Positions 19,588 through 28,761 of a stretch of 36,033 nt of DNA are shown here, piece by piece. The notes beneath the pieces are model-generated. The model worked only from the letters and a program-made list of their open reading frames with translations, searched no databases and was not told where the DNA came from. A program made the translations under genes and the position numbers. Each line of letters begins with the position of its first letter. Positions within the stretch are counted from its first letter, which is position 1. This DNA comes from Jaenimonas drosophilae. Taxonomy: Eukaryota; Euglenozoa; Kinetoplastea; Trypanosomatida; Trypanosomatidae. The DNA is taken from contig JASAON010001467.1 in assembly GCA_030849065.1 (NCBI GenBank), positions 1 to 36,033 on the forward strand, read 5' to 3'.

Positions 19588-21253
19588 ATGAGCGTGTGTT
19601 GTGTTGTGTTGTGTGCTGAATCACGTAGGGAAGGGTGTGGGATATCACTGGATGGATTGGCTGACCTTGTGGTTGTGGCCGGGTCAGCTCACTGCACAGC
19701 TTGTTGTCTCACTGCACGTACGTGTGCGTGTGTTGGGAATGCAAGGATACAGCAGTAGGACGCCAATGAAGAAGGGGGTAGGATAGATGAGAGCAGCAAC
19801 ACTCTATGACCAATCGCGGAACAACAACAACGAAAAAAAAGAGAAAAAAAACTGGAATGAATTGGTTGATGAAACAAAACGACCAACGCAGAAAAAAAAA
19901 GAGGAACAACGAAATCAAAGAGGAGTGCTCGAATGGTATCTGATCTTCACTGCCAAACGTACCCACACAAGGAAGCACACCGCAGCGCAGGTGCAGAATG
20001 AAGTGCGCCTGTGTTGCGTGGCCCACGCTTAGGATGGGCAGAGAGGAAAGAAGAGAACAGAAAAATGGGGTGTTGCCTCACTCAACTCACAGAAGTAGGG
20101 TGTCGGGTGAGGTGCCACACTTCGTCTTCCACGTGGCCAGACAACAACAACAACAACAACACAACACTCACGATATTCGCAAGACAGATGAGATACGCGT
20201 TTGCACTGTGAAAAAAAAACACAAGTGTTCTTTGTGAGTTTTTGTTGCGTTGAGAGTGGGAAGTCTTCACTGAAGTGTGTTGTGTGTGTGTGTGTGTGTG
20301 CGGGGCAATGACAACGATGAGTGAGGATGATGATAAAACTGAGATGGAGAAAAAGGGAGTACCAAACAATCAATAGGCTGGGCAGCGAGAGTGAATACTC
20401 AGTGGTGGCTCCTCTTTCTTCTATTCTGTGTTGGGGTTGTTGTTGTCAGAGAAACGGCGGCGGCGCACAAAAAAAAAGGAGAAAAAAACAACAACAACAA
20501 CAATCAAGCAGGAGAGAAGAAGAAAAAATACGCTAAAAGAGAGATGTAGCTATCACCTCACGCACTACTCGTTGAAATGGGTTGTAGTGGAGCACGAGAT
20601 CTCGTGGGGTGTTGGTGTACGTGCGTGCGTGCGTGTGTGTGTGTGTGTGGCCCCCTTTCGTTAGATAGAAGTGTGGGCTGAGCCTGGCTTGGCAATCAGC
20701 ACCTGTGTTAGAGAAGAGAAAGAAGGCAGGAGATGTGTGTTGCTACCTGGATGCGCCGCCCCGCAGAGAGTGAGTGTGGAGCACGCAGATGTTTGAGAGA
20801 AGCTCAGCACACCACACAAAAAACGGAAGAACACACACGCAAGACAAACACAAAACAAGAAAAGAAGAAAAGAAACTCGAGAGATGACGTGGAATTCAGC
20901 AGAGATGGTCCGTGATATCGTCAGAACGCGGGGAACCAAACAAGCAGCGCTCAGACAGGACCTCCTGAATATCTACGAAGATCTAAAACAACAACAACAC
21001 AAGAAGAAGAAGAAGAAGGTATGATGAATGATGTGTGCATGTATGCATGTTCGTCATGATCTGTACGTGTGTGAAAAGGCACGTGTGAAGCAACACACGA
21101 ATGAAACATGCTTCCATTTTTTTTTATAGGCATTCATCAGCCACGCACGCAACACATTGCGTGACGCGACAACAATTGGCCAACTTCTCTCTCTCTCTGT
21201 GTGTGTGAATCTCCAACCCGTCTCAACCATCGCTGGCGCAGTGTGTGGTTCCT
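19588..21253. other. 1.7 kb spacer without a recognised gene
   Basis: Contains the leader and acceptor of the 471-residue membrane protein, CAA repeats near 20143-20163 and 20488-20502, and TG repeats at 20279-20300 and 20631-20650. Near 20998-21019 there is a purine-rich AAG repeat, and T runs near 21117-21126. No open frame here shows a domain. Confidence 0.6.
19804..19851 (-). promoter_or_regulatory. Candidate trans-splice acceptor for the 471-residue membrane protein
   Basis: The minus strand has two T8 runs separated by CTC, then GTTGTTGTTGTTCC, then TCATAG with the AG at 19805-19804. This is a textbook-like tract. The leader contains no ATG. Confidence 0.55.
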
Positions 21254-22111
21254 TCAGAATCCAAGACCCAACAACCAGTGGTGGAGCACCTCACGCCCAT
21301 CAACGCCTACGTTGTATATAAAGATGGTGTGATGGCGCACAAAAATCTTCTTGGTGGGGAAAATCTTCATGAGCTCCTCCTCCATCCGGAACACATCGCC
21401 GTCGATGGCGCCAATCTTCATGTAGAAGGCTGGCATGAGGTTCTTGGCGTGCATTGAATAAATCTTGCCCGGCAGAACACCGTTGCTGGTGCGATGAACG
21501 TGAAACGGAATCACATCCAACGCATCGGCAGGACCAAGTGGAGGGGCATACCCGACGGAGCTGATCTTGCCCGCCACACTGTAGTAGCGCTCAGACGCCA
21601 CCCACGTTGCGCCGCCGGAAGGATGTTGTTGTTGTTGTTGTTGTTGGTGCTCCGCGCTTGAACCATCATGGCTGGGTGCGACGGCTTCATTGCCAAAGGC
21701 GTAGATGCCATGAGGAAGTGCATCCTCCTCAGAACCCGTGCCAACAACACCACTCGTCGCGGCGTAGTGTTGTTGCAGATGAGTGAAGTCATGCAGCGCA
21801 AATCTCAACGGCAGCTTGAGAAGCTCATCGTAAATATCTGCACGAAGATGACGATGCCAGCGTGAGGAGCGTGGCTTAGCCACGGCAAGCTTGGCGATGG
21901 CCTGTCGCGTCTCTGGGCTGGCGAAGGCGTGTGCCACCGCACCTTCACGTGGTGTTGGGTGGAAGGAGGCGGCGGTACGTCGGCTGTGTTGTGTTCCTTC
22001 GGGAATTACATTCACGAATTGGCCGGAGGAGGGGCGGAGATCGAGGCCTAATCCTGACGTGGCTCCAGCACCACCGAGCCAATTCACGAGGCGGCACGTG
22101 TGTTTCAGCAT
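21254..22111 (-). CDS. mL49: Mitochondrial large-subunit ribosomal protein mL49
   Basis: A 285-residue protein whose last 85 residues (about 201-285) match the mL49/Img2 fold of the mitoribosomal large subunit. The matching pattern is HRTSNGVLPGKIY, then a hydrophobic strand with AIDGDVFRMEEEL, and a final LLGLGF close to the family's usual C-terminal signature. The N-terminal 200 residues are an extension, starting with a basic, acid-free segment suited to mitochondrial import and including a Gln7 run at 156-162 encoded by a CAA repeat. Kinetoplastid mitoribosomal proteins are often extended in this way. The frame runs upstream to a GTG, but the ATG at 22111 is the first ATG and follows a CTCTAG acceptor by 12 nt. 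Assignment rests on the C-terminal pattern. Confidence 0.82.
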   Translation of the reverse strand: MLKHTCRLVNWLGGAGATSGLGLDLRPSSGQFVNVIPEGTQHSRRTAASFHPTPREGAVAHAFASPETRQAIAKLAVAKPRSSRWHRHLRADIYDELLKLPLRFALHDFTHLQQHYAATSGVVGTGSEEDALPHGIYAFGNEAVAPSHDGSSAEHQQQQQQQHPSGGATWVASERYYSVAGKISSVGYAPPLGPADALDVIPFHVHRTSNGVLPGKIYSMHAKNLMPAFYMKIGAIDGDVFRMEEELMKIFPTKKIFVRHHTIFIYNVGVDGREVLHHWLLGLGF

Positions 22112-22583
22112 CCCTCGCACGGACTAGAGTGGGGAAGAAGAACAATCTATCTTCTTGTTGTTGTTTGTGTTGTTGTTGCGTGGGAAATGAGCAAAAAGTG
22201 AGAAGAAAGAGGGATTATGATGATGATGATGAATGAGGTGCATGCCAACTACACAGACACACGTACATGATGGCCCTCCTCCTTCACACAGGAGGAAGCA
22301 CAACAAAGCCCCACGACGATGCAGTTGTTTTTCATGCGCATTTAGTCGCACCCCACATGACGACGGAAGCTGCCAAGGTTATGTTTGTTATTCATTGATA
22401 AAAAAAAGTATGTCTTGCGTGCATGTGTGTGATGGTGTGTGCGTGTGCGTGCATGTGTGTGTGTGGGCGTACCACTCTCCACGTGAAGAAACATCTCTGG
22501 AGTGGTGCCACTACACATTCGTGCCACACATGCAATAAAACGTCGTCCATCATCATCATCATCATCATCACCTCCCAACCTCT
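22112..22583. other. Spacer between mL49 and eIF2 beta
   Basis: No gene seen. It contains the mL49 leader, an ATG/CAT repeat at about 22218-22232 and another at 22547-22570 just past the eIF2 beta stop, and TG/GCATG-rich sequence at 22410-22470. Confidence 0.6.
22124..22140 (-). promoter_or_regulatory. Candidate trans-splice acceptor for mL49
   Basis: The minus strand reads CTTCTTCCCCACTCTAG with the AG at 22125-22124, giving a 12-nt leader before the ATG at 22111. An alternative AG at 22155-22154 follows a stronger tract further upstream. Confidence 0.4.
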
Positions 22584-23537
22584 TTAGGAGGTCATGGCAG
22601 CCCTCTGGCGAGAGCGCTTCTCAATCTGTGCGCTGAAGGTGGCCGTTCCAACCGCAGTGACGGTGCGTGTGGCCTTGCACAGATTGCATCGCAACTCCGT
22701 ACGACGTCCATCCTTGGCCAACACCGTATCAATACGGCGACATGAGCGGCACATGACGAACTCCTCCACATACTTGATGAGCACATTATCAAAATCTGTG
22801 GCCTTGCGTGTCTCGTACTTGAGAATGAGTGCGAGATTGCTATCCAGGTTGCCCTGGATGGAGAGCTCCTTCTCAATGAAGTCCTTGATGTCCTGCACAG
22901 GACGGTGAATGGCCTCGCAGATGCGGCCAAAGTTGGAGATCACCGTCTTCTTCTTGCCAAGACGCTCTAACTTGGGGTTGGGGAGCTTGTTGCGCTCCGC
23001 CATATCAATGCCCTCGTTGTTGCGGTGCAAATCTCCGTAGAGACGCTTCAACATGGCCTCGTACGTATATCCCTCGGCGGCCTCTCCACTGCTGCCGGCT
23101 GCCACATCCTCCGACGCACCATTGACGTCGTTGCGGGCGCGAAAGAAGGGCTCCACGCGTGTGGCGCGGTGTTTGGCCTCCTCCTCCTGCATCGCCGCCT
23201 CATGACGGAGCTGAAAGTCCTCCACGGCCTCCCACGAGATGGTTTGAAGAAGAGCATAAACATCGGCAGAGGTCAGGGCATCAAAATTGCTCTGCAACAC
23301 CTCCTCGACGGAGCCGCTCTTGCGGGTGGCGGCAGGACCACGTTGGGCGGCGGGATCGGCGTGAGTTGGCGCAGAGGCCGTCGTGGCCGCGACGGCGTCG
23401 GCGGCGGCGGCGCGCGGTGGACGGCGGCGGCCTTCGGGGGCCGTGGCGGTGGTTGATTGCACCGCGGGGGTGGGGCGCTCATCATCATCGCTGTCGGAGA
23501 GCTGCTCGCGCACACCACGACGTTCCATGCGAGACAT
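22584..23537 (-). CDS. eIF2B (eIF2 beta): Translation initiation factor eIF2 subunit beta
   Basis: A 317-residue eIF2 beta. eIF2 delivers initiator Met-tRNA to the 40S ribosome as a GTP-bound ternary complex. The conserved eIF2beta/eIF5 domain spans about 185-295: KKKTVISNF, the core FIEKELSIQGNLDSN, then a C4 zinc ribbon with Cys263, Cys266, Cys284 and Cys287 (CRSC...CNLC). The N-terminal region (1-150) is Ala/Arg/Pro-rich, and the three long polylysine boxes of animal and yeast eIF2 beta are absent. The open frame extends about 150 codons upstream into sequence with polyserine and polyhistidine-like junk, overlapping the next gene's stop. I use the ATG at 23537, which lies about 91 nt downstream of a good acceptor. 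Confidence 0.95.
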   Translation of the reverse strand: MSRMERRGVREQLSDSDDDERPTPAVQSTTATAPEGRRRPPRAAAADAVAATTASAPTHADPAAQRGPAATRKSGSVEEVLQSNFDALTSADVYALLQTISWEAVEDFQLRHEAAMQEEEAKHRATRVEPFFRARNDVNGASEDVAAGSSGEAAEGYTYEAMLKRLYGDLHRNNEGIDMAERNKLPNPKLERLGKKKTVISNFGRICEAIHRPVQDIKDFIEKELSIQGNLDSNLALILKYETRKATDFDNVLIKYVEEFVMCRSCRRIDTVLAKDGRRTELRCNLCKATRTVTAVGTATFSAQIEKRSRQRAAMTS

Positions 23538-23871
23538 GATGGTGGTGGTGATTAATGTTTGTGTGTGTGAGTGAGAGAGAGAGAGAGAGCGTGTGTTGTG
23601 AAGCACCGACAACGAAAGCTGAATTAATCTACGTGTGTGTTGTTGGGTGTGTGTTGTTGGGTGGGAAGAGGAGTAGAAGAAGAAGAAGAAGAGAGATGGA
23701 TGTGTGCGTATGCAACAAAAACAGGAAACAAGTAGTATGAGCATGGCTGTACATGAAGAAGAATTAGAATGCATGTGGAGAACTTCACGAACACACAAAA
23801 AAAAAAGAAACAACAACGTCTGATTTTTGTGTGCTTCACTCAAGAATCCATCATGATCATGATCATCATCA
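23538..23871. other. Spacer between eIF2 beta and the LYR-like gene
   Basis: Holds the eIF2 beta leader, a GA repeat (23572-23588), and TG-rich sequence at 23631-23662. Just past the LYR-like gene's stop is a run of ATC/ATG-type units near 23850-23874. Confidence 0.6.
23629..23698 (-). promoter_or_regulatory. Candidate trans-splice acceptor for eIF2 beta
   Basis: The minus strand has CTCTCTTCTTCTTCTTC and a further CT tract, then CACACGTAG with the AG at 23630-23629. No ATG lies between it and 23537. A CT repeat closer to the start (complement of 23572-23588) has no AG between it and the ATG, so it is not the site. Confidence 0.55.
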
Positions 23872-24927
23872 TCATGAATGCATCTCTGGTGGAGGTGGTG
23901 GTCGCAGCGCGCGATCTTCATCACGAATCTCCACCTTGAAGTCGGTGACGGAGCGTTGATCCTTCCAGTGCTTCGCCGCACTCGTCGGGCTCATCCCCTG
24001 ACGATGTGCGTCTTCCTTTCCTGGTTGTACGTCGGAGATGTTCTGAAACTGCTGCCGAGACACCTCGGGGTCGTACACTTCCTCCATGTACGTCTTCACG
24101 TCTTGGCCGGTGTCTTTTGGCAGTGCCATGGAATCAAACTCATAGTTTCGGGTGATGGTGAAGTTGTGGTGCTTCTCCAGAATGTAAATGGCACGACGGC
24201 ACTCCTCGATGCACTCGTCAATGAGCAGCTTCTCCGTCGCGGTGGCACGACGACGAAAGCACATGCGGGCGTAGGCCAACATGCTCCGCCGACGCACGCT
24301 CTTGTACTGCATCAGCCCCTTCAGAATGTTGCGGTAGAAGAGTAGGACGAGAGACTTGTGTTCCGGGGTGGGCACGAACTCCCACGACGCACGTTTGCGA
24401 CCCACGTTGTTGGGCTCACGTGGCATGTTGTGATCGTCAAAGTCCTTGGAGTACGCCGCCACCTCCTTTTCCGCCCGCTGTTTGCGGTGTCGTGCTTCGT
24501 TCTGCACCATCAAGTCATAGCTCACCGGGCGACGACGTGGGCCCATGAGATGTTCCGCACGCTCTCGCAGGATGGCATCAGTTTCGTCTTCGGGGATGGC
24601 ACCACCACCAGAACCAAAACCTTCACGCAGAACCTTCTTGGCCGCCGCCATCTCTTCCGCACTCCCGCGACGTACATGGCCATCACTGGCCTCTCCGCCA
24701 GAGGTGCCATCGTTGGAGGATGGGCGAAAGGCCTGTGGGCCACCTAAACCGCTCGTGACGTCGTGCTTGAAGGCCTCTGCGGCATCGCTGCGTGAGCGCT
24801 GACTTGCACCACCCAACCATGATGAGATCCATCCTCGACGTGGGAGGCTGGAGCTCATCATGCTGCGCTGTGGCATCGTCATGGCCTGCGACGCTGAAGA
24901 ATGATGAAGGAAACGACGGGCGAACAT
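23872..24927 (-). CDS. LYR-motif-like mitochondrial protein
   Basis: A 351-residue protein beginning with a basic, Ser-rich, acid-free segment (MFARRFLHHSSASQ...) typical of a mitochondrial targeting sequence. About residues 190-256 look like a Complex1_LYR helical domain: LVLLFYRNIL with the tripeptide FYR at 197-199, a run of arginines, a distal Phe (CFRRR), and a final helix ending ILEKHHNF. LYR proteins act as small adaptors with the acyl carrier protein in assembly of respiratory complexes, Fe-S clusters or mitoribosomes. Ordinary members are about 80-150 residues, so this one has long N- and C-terminal extensions. The specific partner cannot be told. The ATG at 24927 follows a candidate acceptor by 125 nt. 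The LYR call is pattern-based. Confidence 0.6.
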   Translation of the reverse strand: MFARRFLHHSSASQAMTMPQRSMMSSSLPRRGWISSWLGGASQRSRSDAAEAFKHDVTSGLGGPQAFRPSSNDGTSGGEASDGHVRRGSAEEMAAAKKVLREGFGSGGGAIPEDETDAILRERAEHLMGPRRRPVSYDLMVQNEARHRKQRAEKEVAAYSKDFDDHNMPREPNNVGRKRASWEFVPTPEHKSLVLLFYRNILKGLMQYKSVRRRSMLAYARMCFRRRATATEKLLIDECIEECRRAIYILEKHHNFTITRNYEFDSMALPKDTGQDVKTYMEEVYDPEVSRQQFQNISDVQPGKEDAHRQGMSPTSAAKHWKDQRSVTDFKVEIRDEDRALRPPPPPEMHS

Positions 24928-25365
24928 GAGTGGGCACTAGACGAAGTGTGTGTGTATGTGTGTGCTGATGTAAGTACGTCTCGGCGTGAATCCTCCCACA
25001 CCGAGTGACGAGAGATATGCAAGATGTGCCACGCACAACAACACACGCCTGACTATATGGTGCAGCCACCGAAAAAAAAAAGAGCACTGTTNCCTTCATC
25101 TTCATCCACCAACTGCGTGTGCAAGTAAGTCGAGATGAGGTGAGGAGAGAGAACAAAAAAGAAGCCCCAACAAAGGATGAAGGAACCGAATACGTGTGTG
25201 CTGGAGTGTGGTGGCGTCGCGTGAGAGCACTCACTGACGTACACCGAAACACACACACACACGCACGTTAAGAGCTTCATCTACCACCCTCGCCATTCTT
25301 GATGAGGTGAAGTGAGGGAGATATATCTGCCCCCACCTTCATCAACATCATCCTCATCCTCATCC
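24928..25365. other. Spacer between the LYR-like gene and the kinase
   Basis: Contains the LYR-like gene's leader and acceptor, TG and CA repeats (24946-24964 and 25249-25264), and the single ambiguous base of the window at 25092, next to an A10 run. A TCATCC-rich segment near 25339-25366 adjoins the kinase stop. Confidence 0.6.
25053..25085 (-). promoter_or_regulatory. Candidate trans-splice acceptor for the LYR-like gene
   Basis: The minus strand reads CTCTTTTTTTTTTCGG, then CACCATATAG with the AG at 25054-25053. The leader to 24927 has no ATG. Confidence 0.5.
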
Positions 25366-28300
25366 TCACAGATCCAGCATGTTGCTGAAGAAGGGGCTGT
25401 GCAGATCGAAGCACACCTCCTCCGTGGTGCTTCGGAAGCATCGGCGCGCCATCTCCGCCGTAGGCCGCTTGAGCGGGTCTGTGATGAGCAGAGATACGAC
25501 GAAGCTGGCCAACTCCAACGAGTACCCCGCCTCCAACACATCGTTGAGCACCATCGTGGCAAAACCTTCACTTCGTGCTTCTCTTGACATGATGCGCACA
25601 CGTGCCGCCGTCACGCGGCCGGTGGCGAGGGCGTAGAGCACACAACCGTAGCTCCACACATCACTGGCGGTGCAGGTCTGACCTCTCCAGCTCTCGGGAG
25701 AGATGAAGGGCCGTGTTCCTCCGCCGATGCCCGTGTGGCGTGGCAGCGTCTTGCCGCTGCGCGAGGTGGCGAGACGGTGGGCAGAGCTCCCATCAACGCC
25801 ATCACCACCATCATCGCCACCAAAGATGGCATTCACAGGGATGAGATCGCGGTCCTCCGCCGACAGCATCGCGAGACCAAAGTCGGCCACCACAATGGGA
25901 ATGATGGAGGTTGTGAAGCGTTGGCAGGGAACGTGTGGTGGTGGTGGTGATGGTGTGTTGTGTGCGTGCGGAGGAGATACAGATGCCGCAGCATCTTGCG
26001 ATTCACCGCCCGTGTCGCTCGCTCGTGTTGTACGCGATGCCATCATCGTCATCATGGATGTACGTGGTGGCGCAGTGGGTGGCGCAAGAAGAATGTTTTC
26101 GGGCTTCAGATCGCGATGCACCACAGCGGGCCGTTGCCGGTGGAGATGTACCAACACGTTAGCCAGCTGGAAGGCGATGGAGAGAAGCTGGGGCTCCGTG
26201 AAGGCGTTCTTGTTGAGTGCGCTGCCGCTCTCGGCCACCTCATCGTCGGCCACCTCATCCACCTCTTCCATGGCGTGTGTTTGTGTGGCCGTGGCGTGGC
26301 TGGACGAAGGCTTGCGACGTCGTCGCGGGATGCGTCGGTCGTGGCGCATTACATAAGATGCCAAATCACCGCATTCATGAAAGGTGGTTACGATGGCCAT
26401 GAATCCCGCCACCGATGACTCACCAGCCACCGTTGATACTTCGGTGGTTGTTGTGGATGGCGTACTCGTCGCGCCACACTCACCATCTGTTGGTGTTGGT
26501 GGTGGTCTCGTGTTGGTGGTGGTTGTGGTTGGCGTGGGCGTCGTACCGGCCGCTGCTGCTGAGGCTGCCGCCACGACAGCCTCGTTGAGATTGCCAAAGA
26601 GTGTGGCGAGAAGTGTGTTGGGTGAGCCTGCCGTCTTTGTTGTTGTTGTTGTTGGTGGTGGTGATGGTGCAGCCACATCCTTGATGATGGATGAATCGCC
26701 ACCAACGTGCCAGGATGATGGAGATGGGGTATGCATCACGCCAACGTTGGAGGTGTGTGGGAGGTAGCGCTGCTCCACCACCGATGCGGAACCACCGCCA
26801 CGCCAACATTCACGAAACTGCATCGAGGGCGGCGGAATGTTGGTCAGCGATGATGCGCTCGCAATCGCGGCTCCCATCATGGGTGGTGCCGCGGAGGAGA
26901 TGCCAGCAGCAGCAGCAGCAACGGCAGCTGTGGCCATGGTCATGGAGGAGTTGTTGAGTGCCTCCACGCTGCCACCAACACCGCCATCAGCTGGAGTGAA
27001 GTTGGTGAAGTGCAGCGGAGATGGCCCGTGACGGGGCATCATCATGGATGCATCAGCAAAAGATGATGATGTGGCTGGCAATGACGATTGATGTTGGTGT
27101 TGTTGTTGCAGTTGTGGATGAGGTGGGGGGAAGAGGGCGGAGGAGCTGGCGGCACGACGTACATCTACTCCATCGCGGAAGGAAAAGTTGCGATAGAGCG
27201 GCGCGGCGGCGGTTGGGGAGGTGAAACTGGCGTTGCTGAGTGCGGTGGCGGAGCCAAAGCCGGCACCACGTGCCGCGATGGAGTCGCCGGCGGAGGTGTG
27301 CGAGGGGGATGCCACCGGAGAAGAAATGGATGCTGCCGCGGGCGTTGTTGTTGTTGTTGTTGTTGGCGGTGGCGCAATCATACAGGGTGGTGAAGGTGCC
27401 ACCTGTTGTTGTTGTTGTTGGTGGGGCGTGGCCTCATCCTCATCAAAGGCGGGTGCGGTTCCCGCAGAGACCAGCGGCGCGGCGGTGGTGAGGCCCAATA
27501 CCACATCTTCATCGTCATCTTCTTCATCTTCTTCCTCTTCATCATCTCTACGCTCCACATCACCACCACAATCATAAACTACGTTGGCAGTCATGTGCGG
27601 CGTAGATTCCCCCAACAGCAACATGGCGCCAGGCTGTGGCGTTGGTGTGGCGGGCAACGTACTCGTGGAGGTGGCGCGACCACGACGTGGTGGTGGCACA
27701 CTCCCCGATTGCGTATTCCGCACAGATCCAGCTGTTGTTATTGTGGTGGTGATGGTGGTTGAGGAGGAGCGCAATGTGCGTGGCACCTGGCCAACAACAC
27801 CCGCACCACCAGCTGCCACCAATGATGATGATGCGGTGGCCGTTGTTGTTGTTGTTGTTGCTGCTGCGGGGTGTTGTTTTTGTGCGTGCGCGGGTGAAAA
27901 GTTGTAGTGAAGATGAATATCTTCCACCGCCACAATCCCAGCATGACCTTGGACGCGACTGAGGAGATCGCCTTCCCGGAAGGCCATGGCCCGCCGACGC
28001 TCGTCACTGAGCGCGACGTACTTCAACGCAAAGTGGCGGCCGTCTGTGCGCCGCTCAACGAGGTATACCACAGCAAAAGCGCCACGGCCAATACGACGAA
28101 GTGGTACGTAGTCGGTGTGATGAAGATGAGCAAAGGCAACACGATCCATATCATCTTGTGGTCGGTACACAAGGATGCTGGAGCTGGAGCTGCCAAGTGA
28201 GGGGCAGAGGTTGTGCGACTTGATGGATGTGTTGTTGTTGTTGTGGTTGTTGTGGTGGTGTGTTGTGTGGTTGGGGAGGGTGGTGGAGGACCAACTGACT

Positions 28301-28590
28301 GGACGAGTGGTTGGTACTGTGGGAGAGGTTCTTGGATGATGGTCCTCCACGACTACTTGTGTGTTGTGCAGCTCGTCAACGGCTGCACAATGTGGGCCCT
28401 GGATATCTTCTGCCGGTGGCGTGCGCTCCGCCTCTTCCTCCTTCTTCGTCGTGGAGATGAGTAGTGGTGGTGGTGCTGGTGTATGTGTTGCGCAAAACCA
28501 GCGTGTGAGAAATGGGGTGGCAGTGATGATGGCGAGGGCTGCGACACCACCACAGGCACCAGCCGCTAGCAACGAACCATCTACAAACAT
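25366..28590 (-). CDS. Membrane-anchored protein kinase with a large insert in the N-lobe
   Basis: A 1074-residue Ser/Thr protein kinase. Residues 6-30 form a hydrophobic helix followed by TRW, likely a signal anchor placing the rest in the cytosol. The kinase begins near 161: glycine loop IGRGAFAVV (167-175), ATP-binding Lys190, helix-C Glu206. A low-complexity insert of about 495 residues (232-726; Thr, Ala, Ser, Pro, acidic runs) follows beta-4. The domain resumes near 727 with HRDLKPEN (825-832), DFG (903-905), GTRPFISPE (958-966) and DVWSYG. A second insert of about 55 residues lies between HRD and DFG. All catalytic residues are present. Family is uncertain: NEK-like features fit, and eIF2 alpha kinases also carry an insert at this position. 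The frame extends upstream only to GTG; the ATG at 28590 follows an acceptor and an ATG-free leader. Confidence 0.88.
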   Translation of the reverse strand: MFVDGSLLAAGACGGVAALAIITATPFLTRWFCATHTPAPPPLLISTTKKEEEAERTPPAEDIQGPHCAAVDELHNTQVVVEDHHPRTSPTVPTTRPVSWSSTTLPNHTTHHHNNHNNNNTSIKSHNLCPSLGSSSSSILVYRPQDDMDRVAFAHLHHTDYVPLRRIGRGAFAVVYLVERRTDGRHFALKYVALSDERRRAMAFREGDLLSRVQGHAGIVAVEDIHLHYNFSPAHAQKQHPAAATTTTTTATASSSLVAAGGAGVVGQVPRTLRSSSTTITTTITTAGSVRNTQSGSVPPPRRGRATSTSTLPATPTPQPGAMLLLGESTPHMTANVVYDCGGDVERRDDEEEEDEEDDDEDVVLGLTTAAPLVSAGTAPAFDEDEATPHQQQQQQVAPSPPCMIAPPPTTTTTTTPAAASISSPVASPSHTSAGDSIAARGAGFGSATALSNASFTSPTAAAPLYRNFSFRDGVDVRRAASSSALFPPPHPQLQQQHQHQSSLPATSSSFADASMMMPRHGPSPLHFTNFTPADGGVGGSVEALNNSSMTMATAAVAAAAAGISSAAPPMMGAAIASASSLTNIPPPSMQFRECWRGGGSASVVEQRYLPHTSNVGVMHTPSPSSWHVGGDSSIIKDVAAPSPPPTTTTTKTAGSPNTLLATLFGNLNEAVVAAASAAAAGTTPTPTTTTTNTRPPPTPTDGECGATSTPSTTTTEVSTVAGESSVAGFMAIVTTFHECGDLASYVMRHDRRIPRRRRKPSSSHATATQTHAMEEVDEVADDEVAESGSALNKNAFTEPQLLSIAFQLANVLVHLHRQRPAVVHRDLKPENILLAPPTAPPRTSMMTMMASRTTRASDTGGESQDAAASVSPPHAHNTPSPPPPHVPCQRFTTSIIPIVVADFGLAMLSAEDRDLIPVNAIFGGDDGGDGVDGSSAHRLATSRSGKTLPRHTGIGGGTRPFISPESWRGQTCTASDVWSYGCVLYALATGRVTAARVRIMSREARSEGFATMVLNDVLEAGYSLELASFVVSLLITDPLKRPTAEMARRCFRSTTEEVCFDLHSPFFSNMLDL

Positions 28591-28721
28591 GGTGAAGGCA
28601 CACACAAGGGTTGTTGTTGTTGTAGGTATAACGAGGTGTACGTGTACGTGTGTGAAAAGGCAGTGATGTGGTGTGTGTGTGTGCTGCCACACCACCTCCA
28701 CTGAAGCTTGTCGTGGAGTTG

Positions 28722-28761
28722 CTACACACGTTAGCCACACACAACAAACAGAAAAAAAAAA
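28722..28761 (-). promoter_or_regulatory. Candidate trans-splice acceptor for the kinase
   Basis: The minus strand reads a T10 run, then CTGTTTGTTG, then CGTGTGTAG with the AG at 28723-28722. The leader of about 131 nt contains no ATG before 28590. Confidence 0.5.

Noticed and set aside
23538..23981. Upstream extension of the eIF2 beta frame by about 150 codons
   Set aside because: It overlaps the LYR-like gene's stop, reads through microsatellites, and lies upstream of a good acceptor at 23629.
25366..28590. Firm assignment of the kinase as an eIF2 alpha kinase
   Set aside because: Insert position fits, but no sensor domain is present and the HRDLKPEN and activation-loop motifs do not distinguish it from other families.
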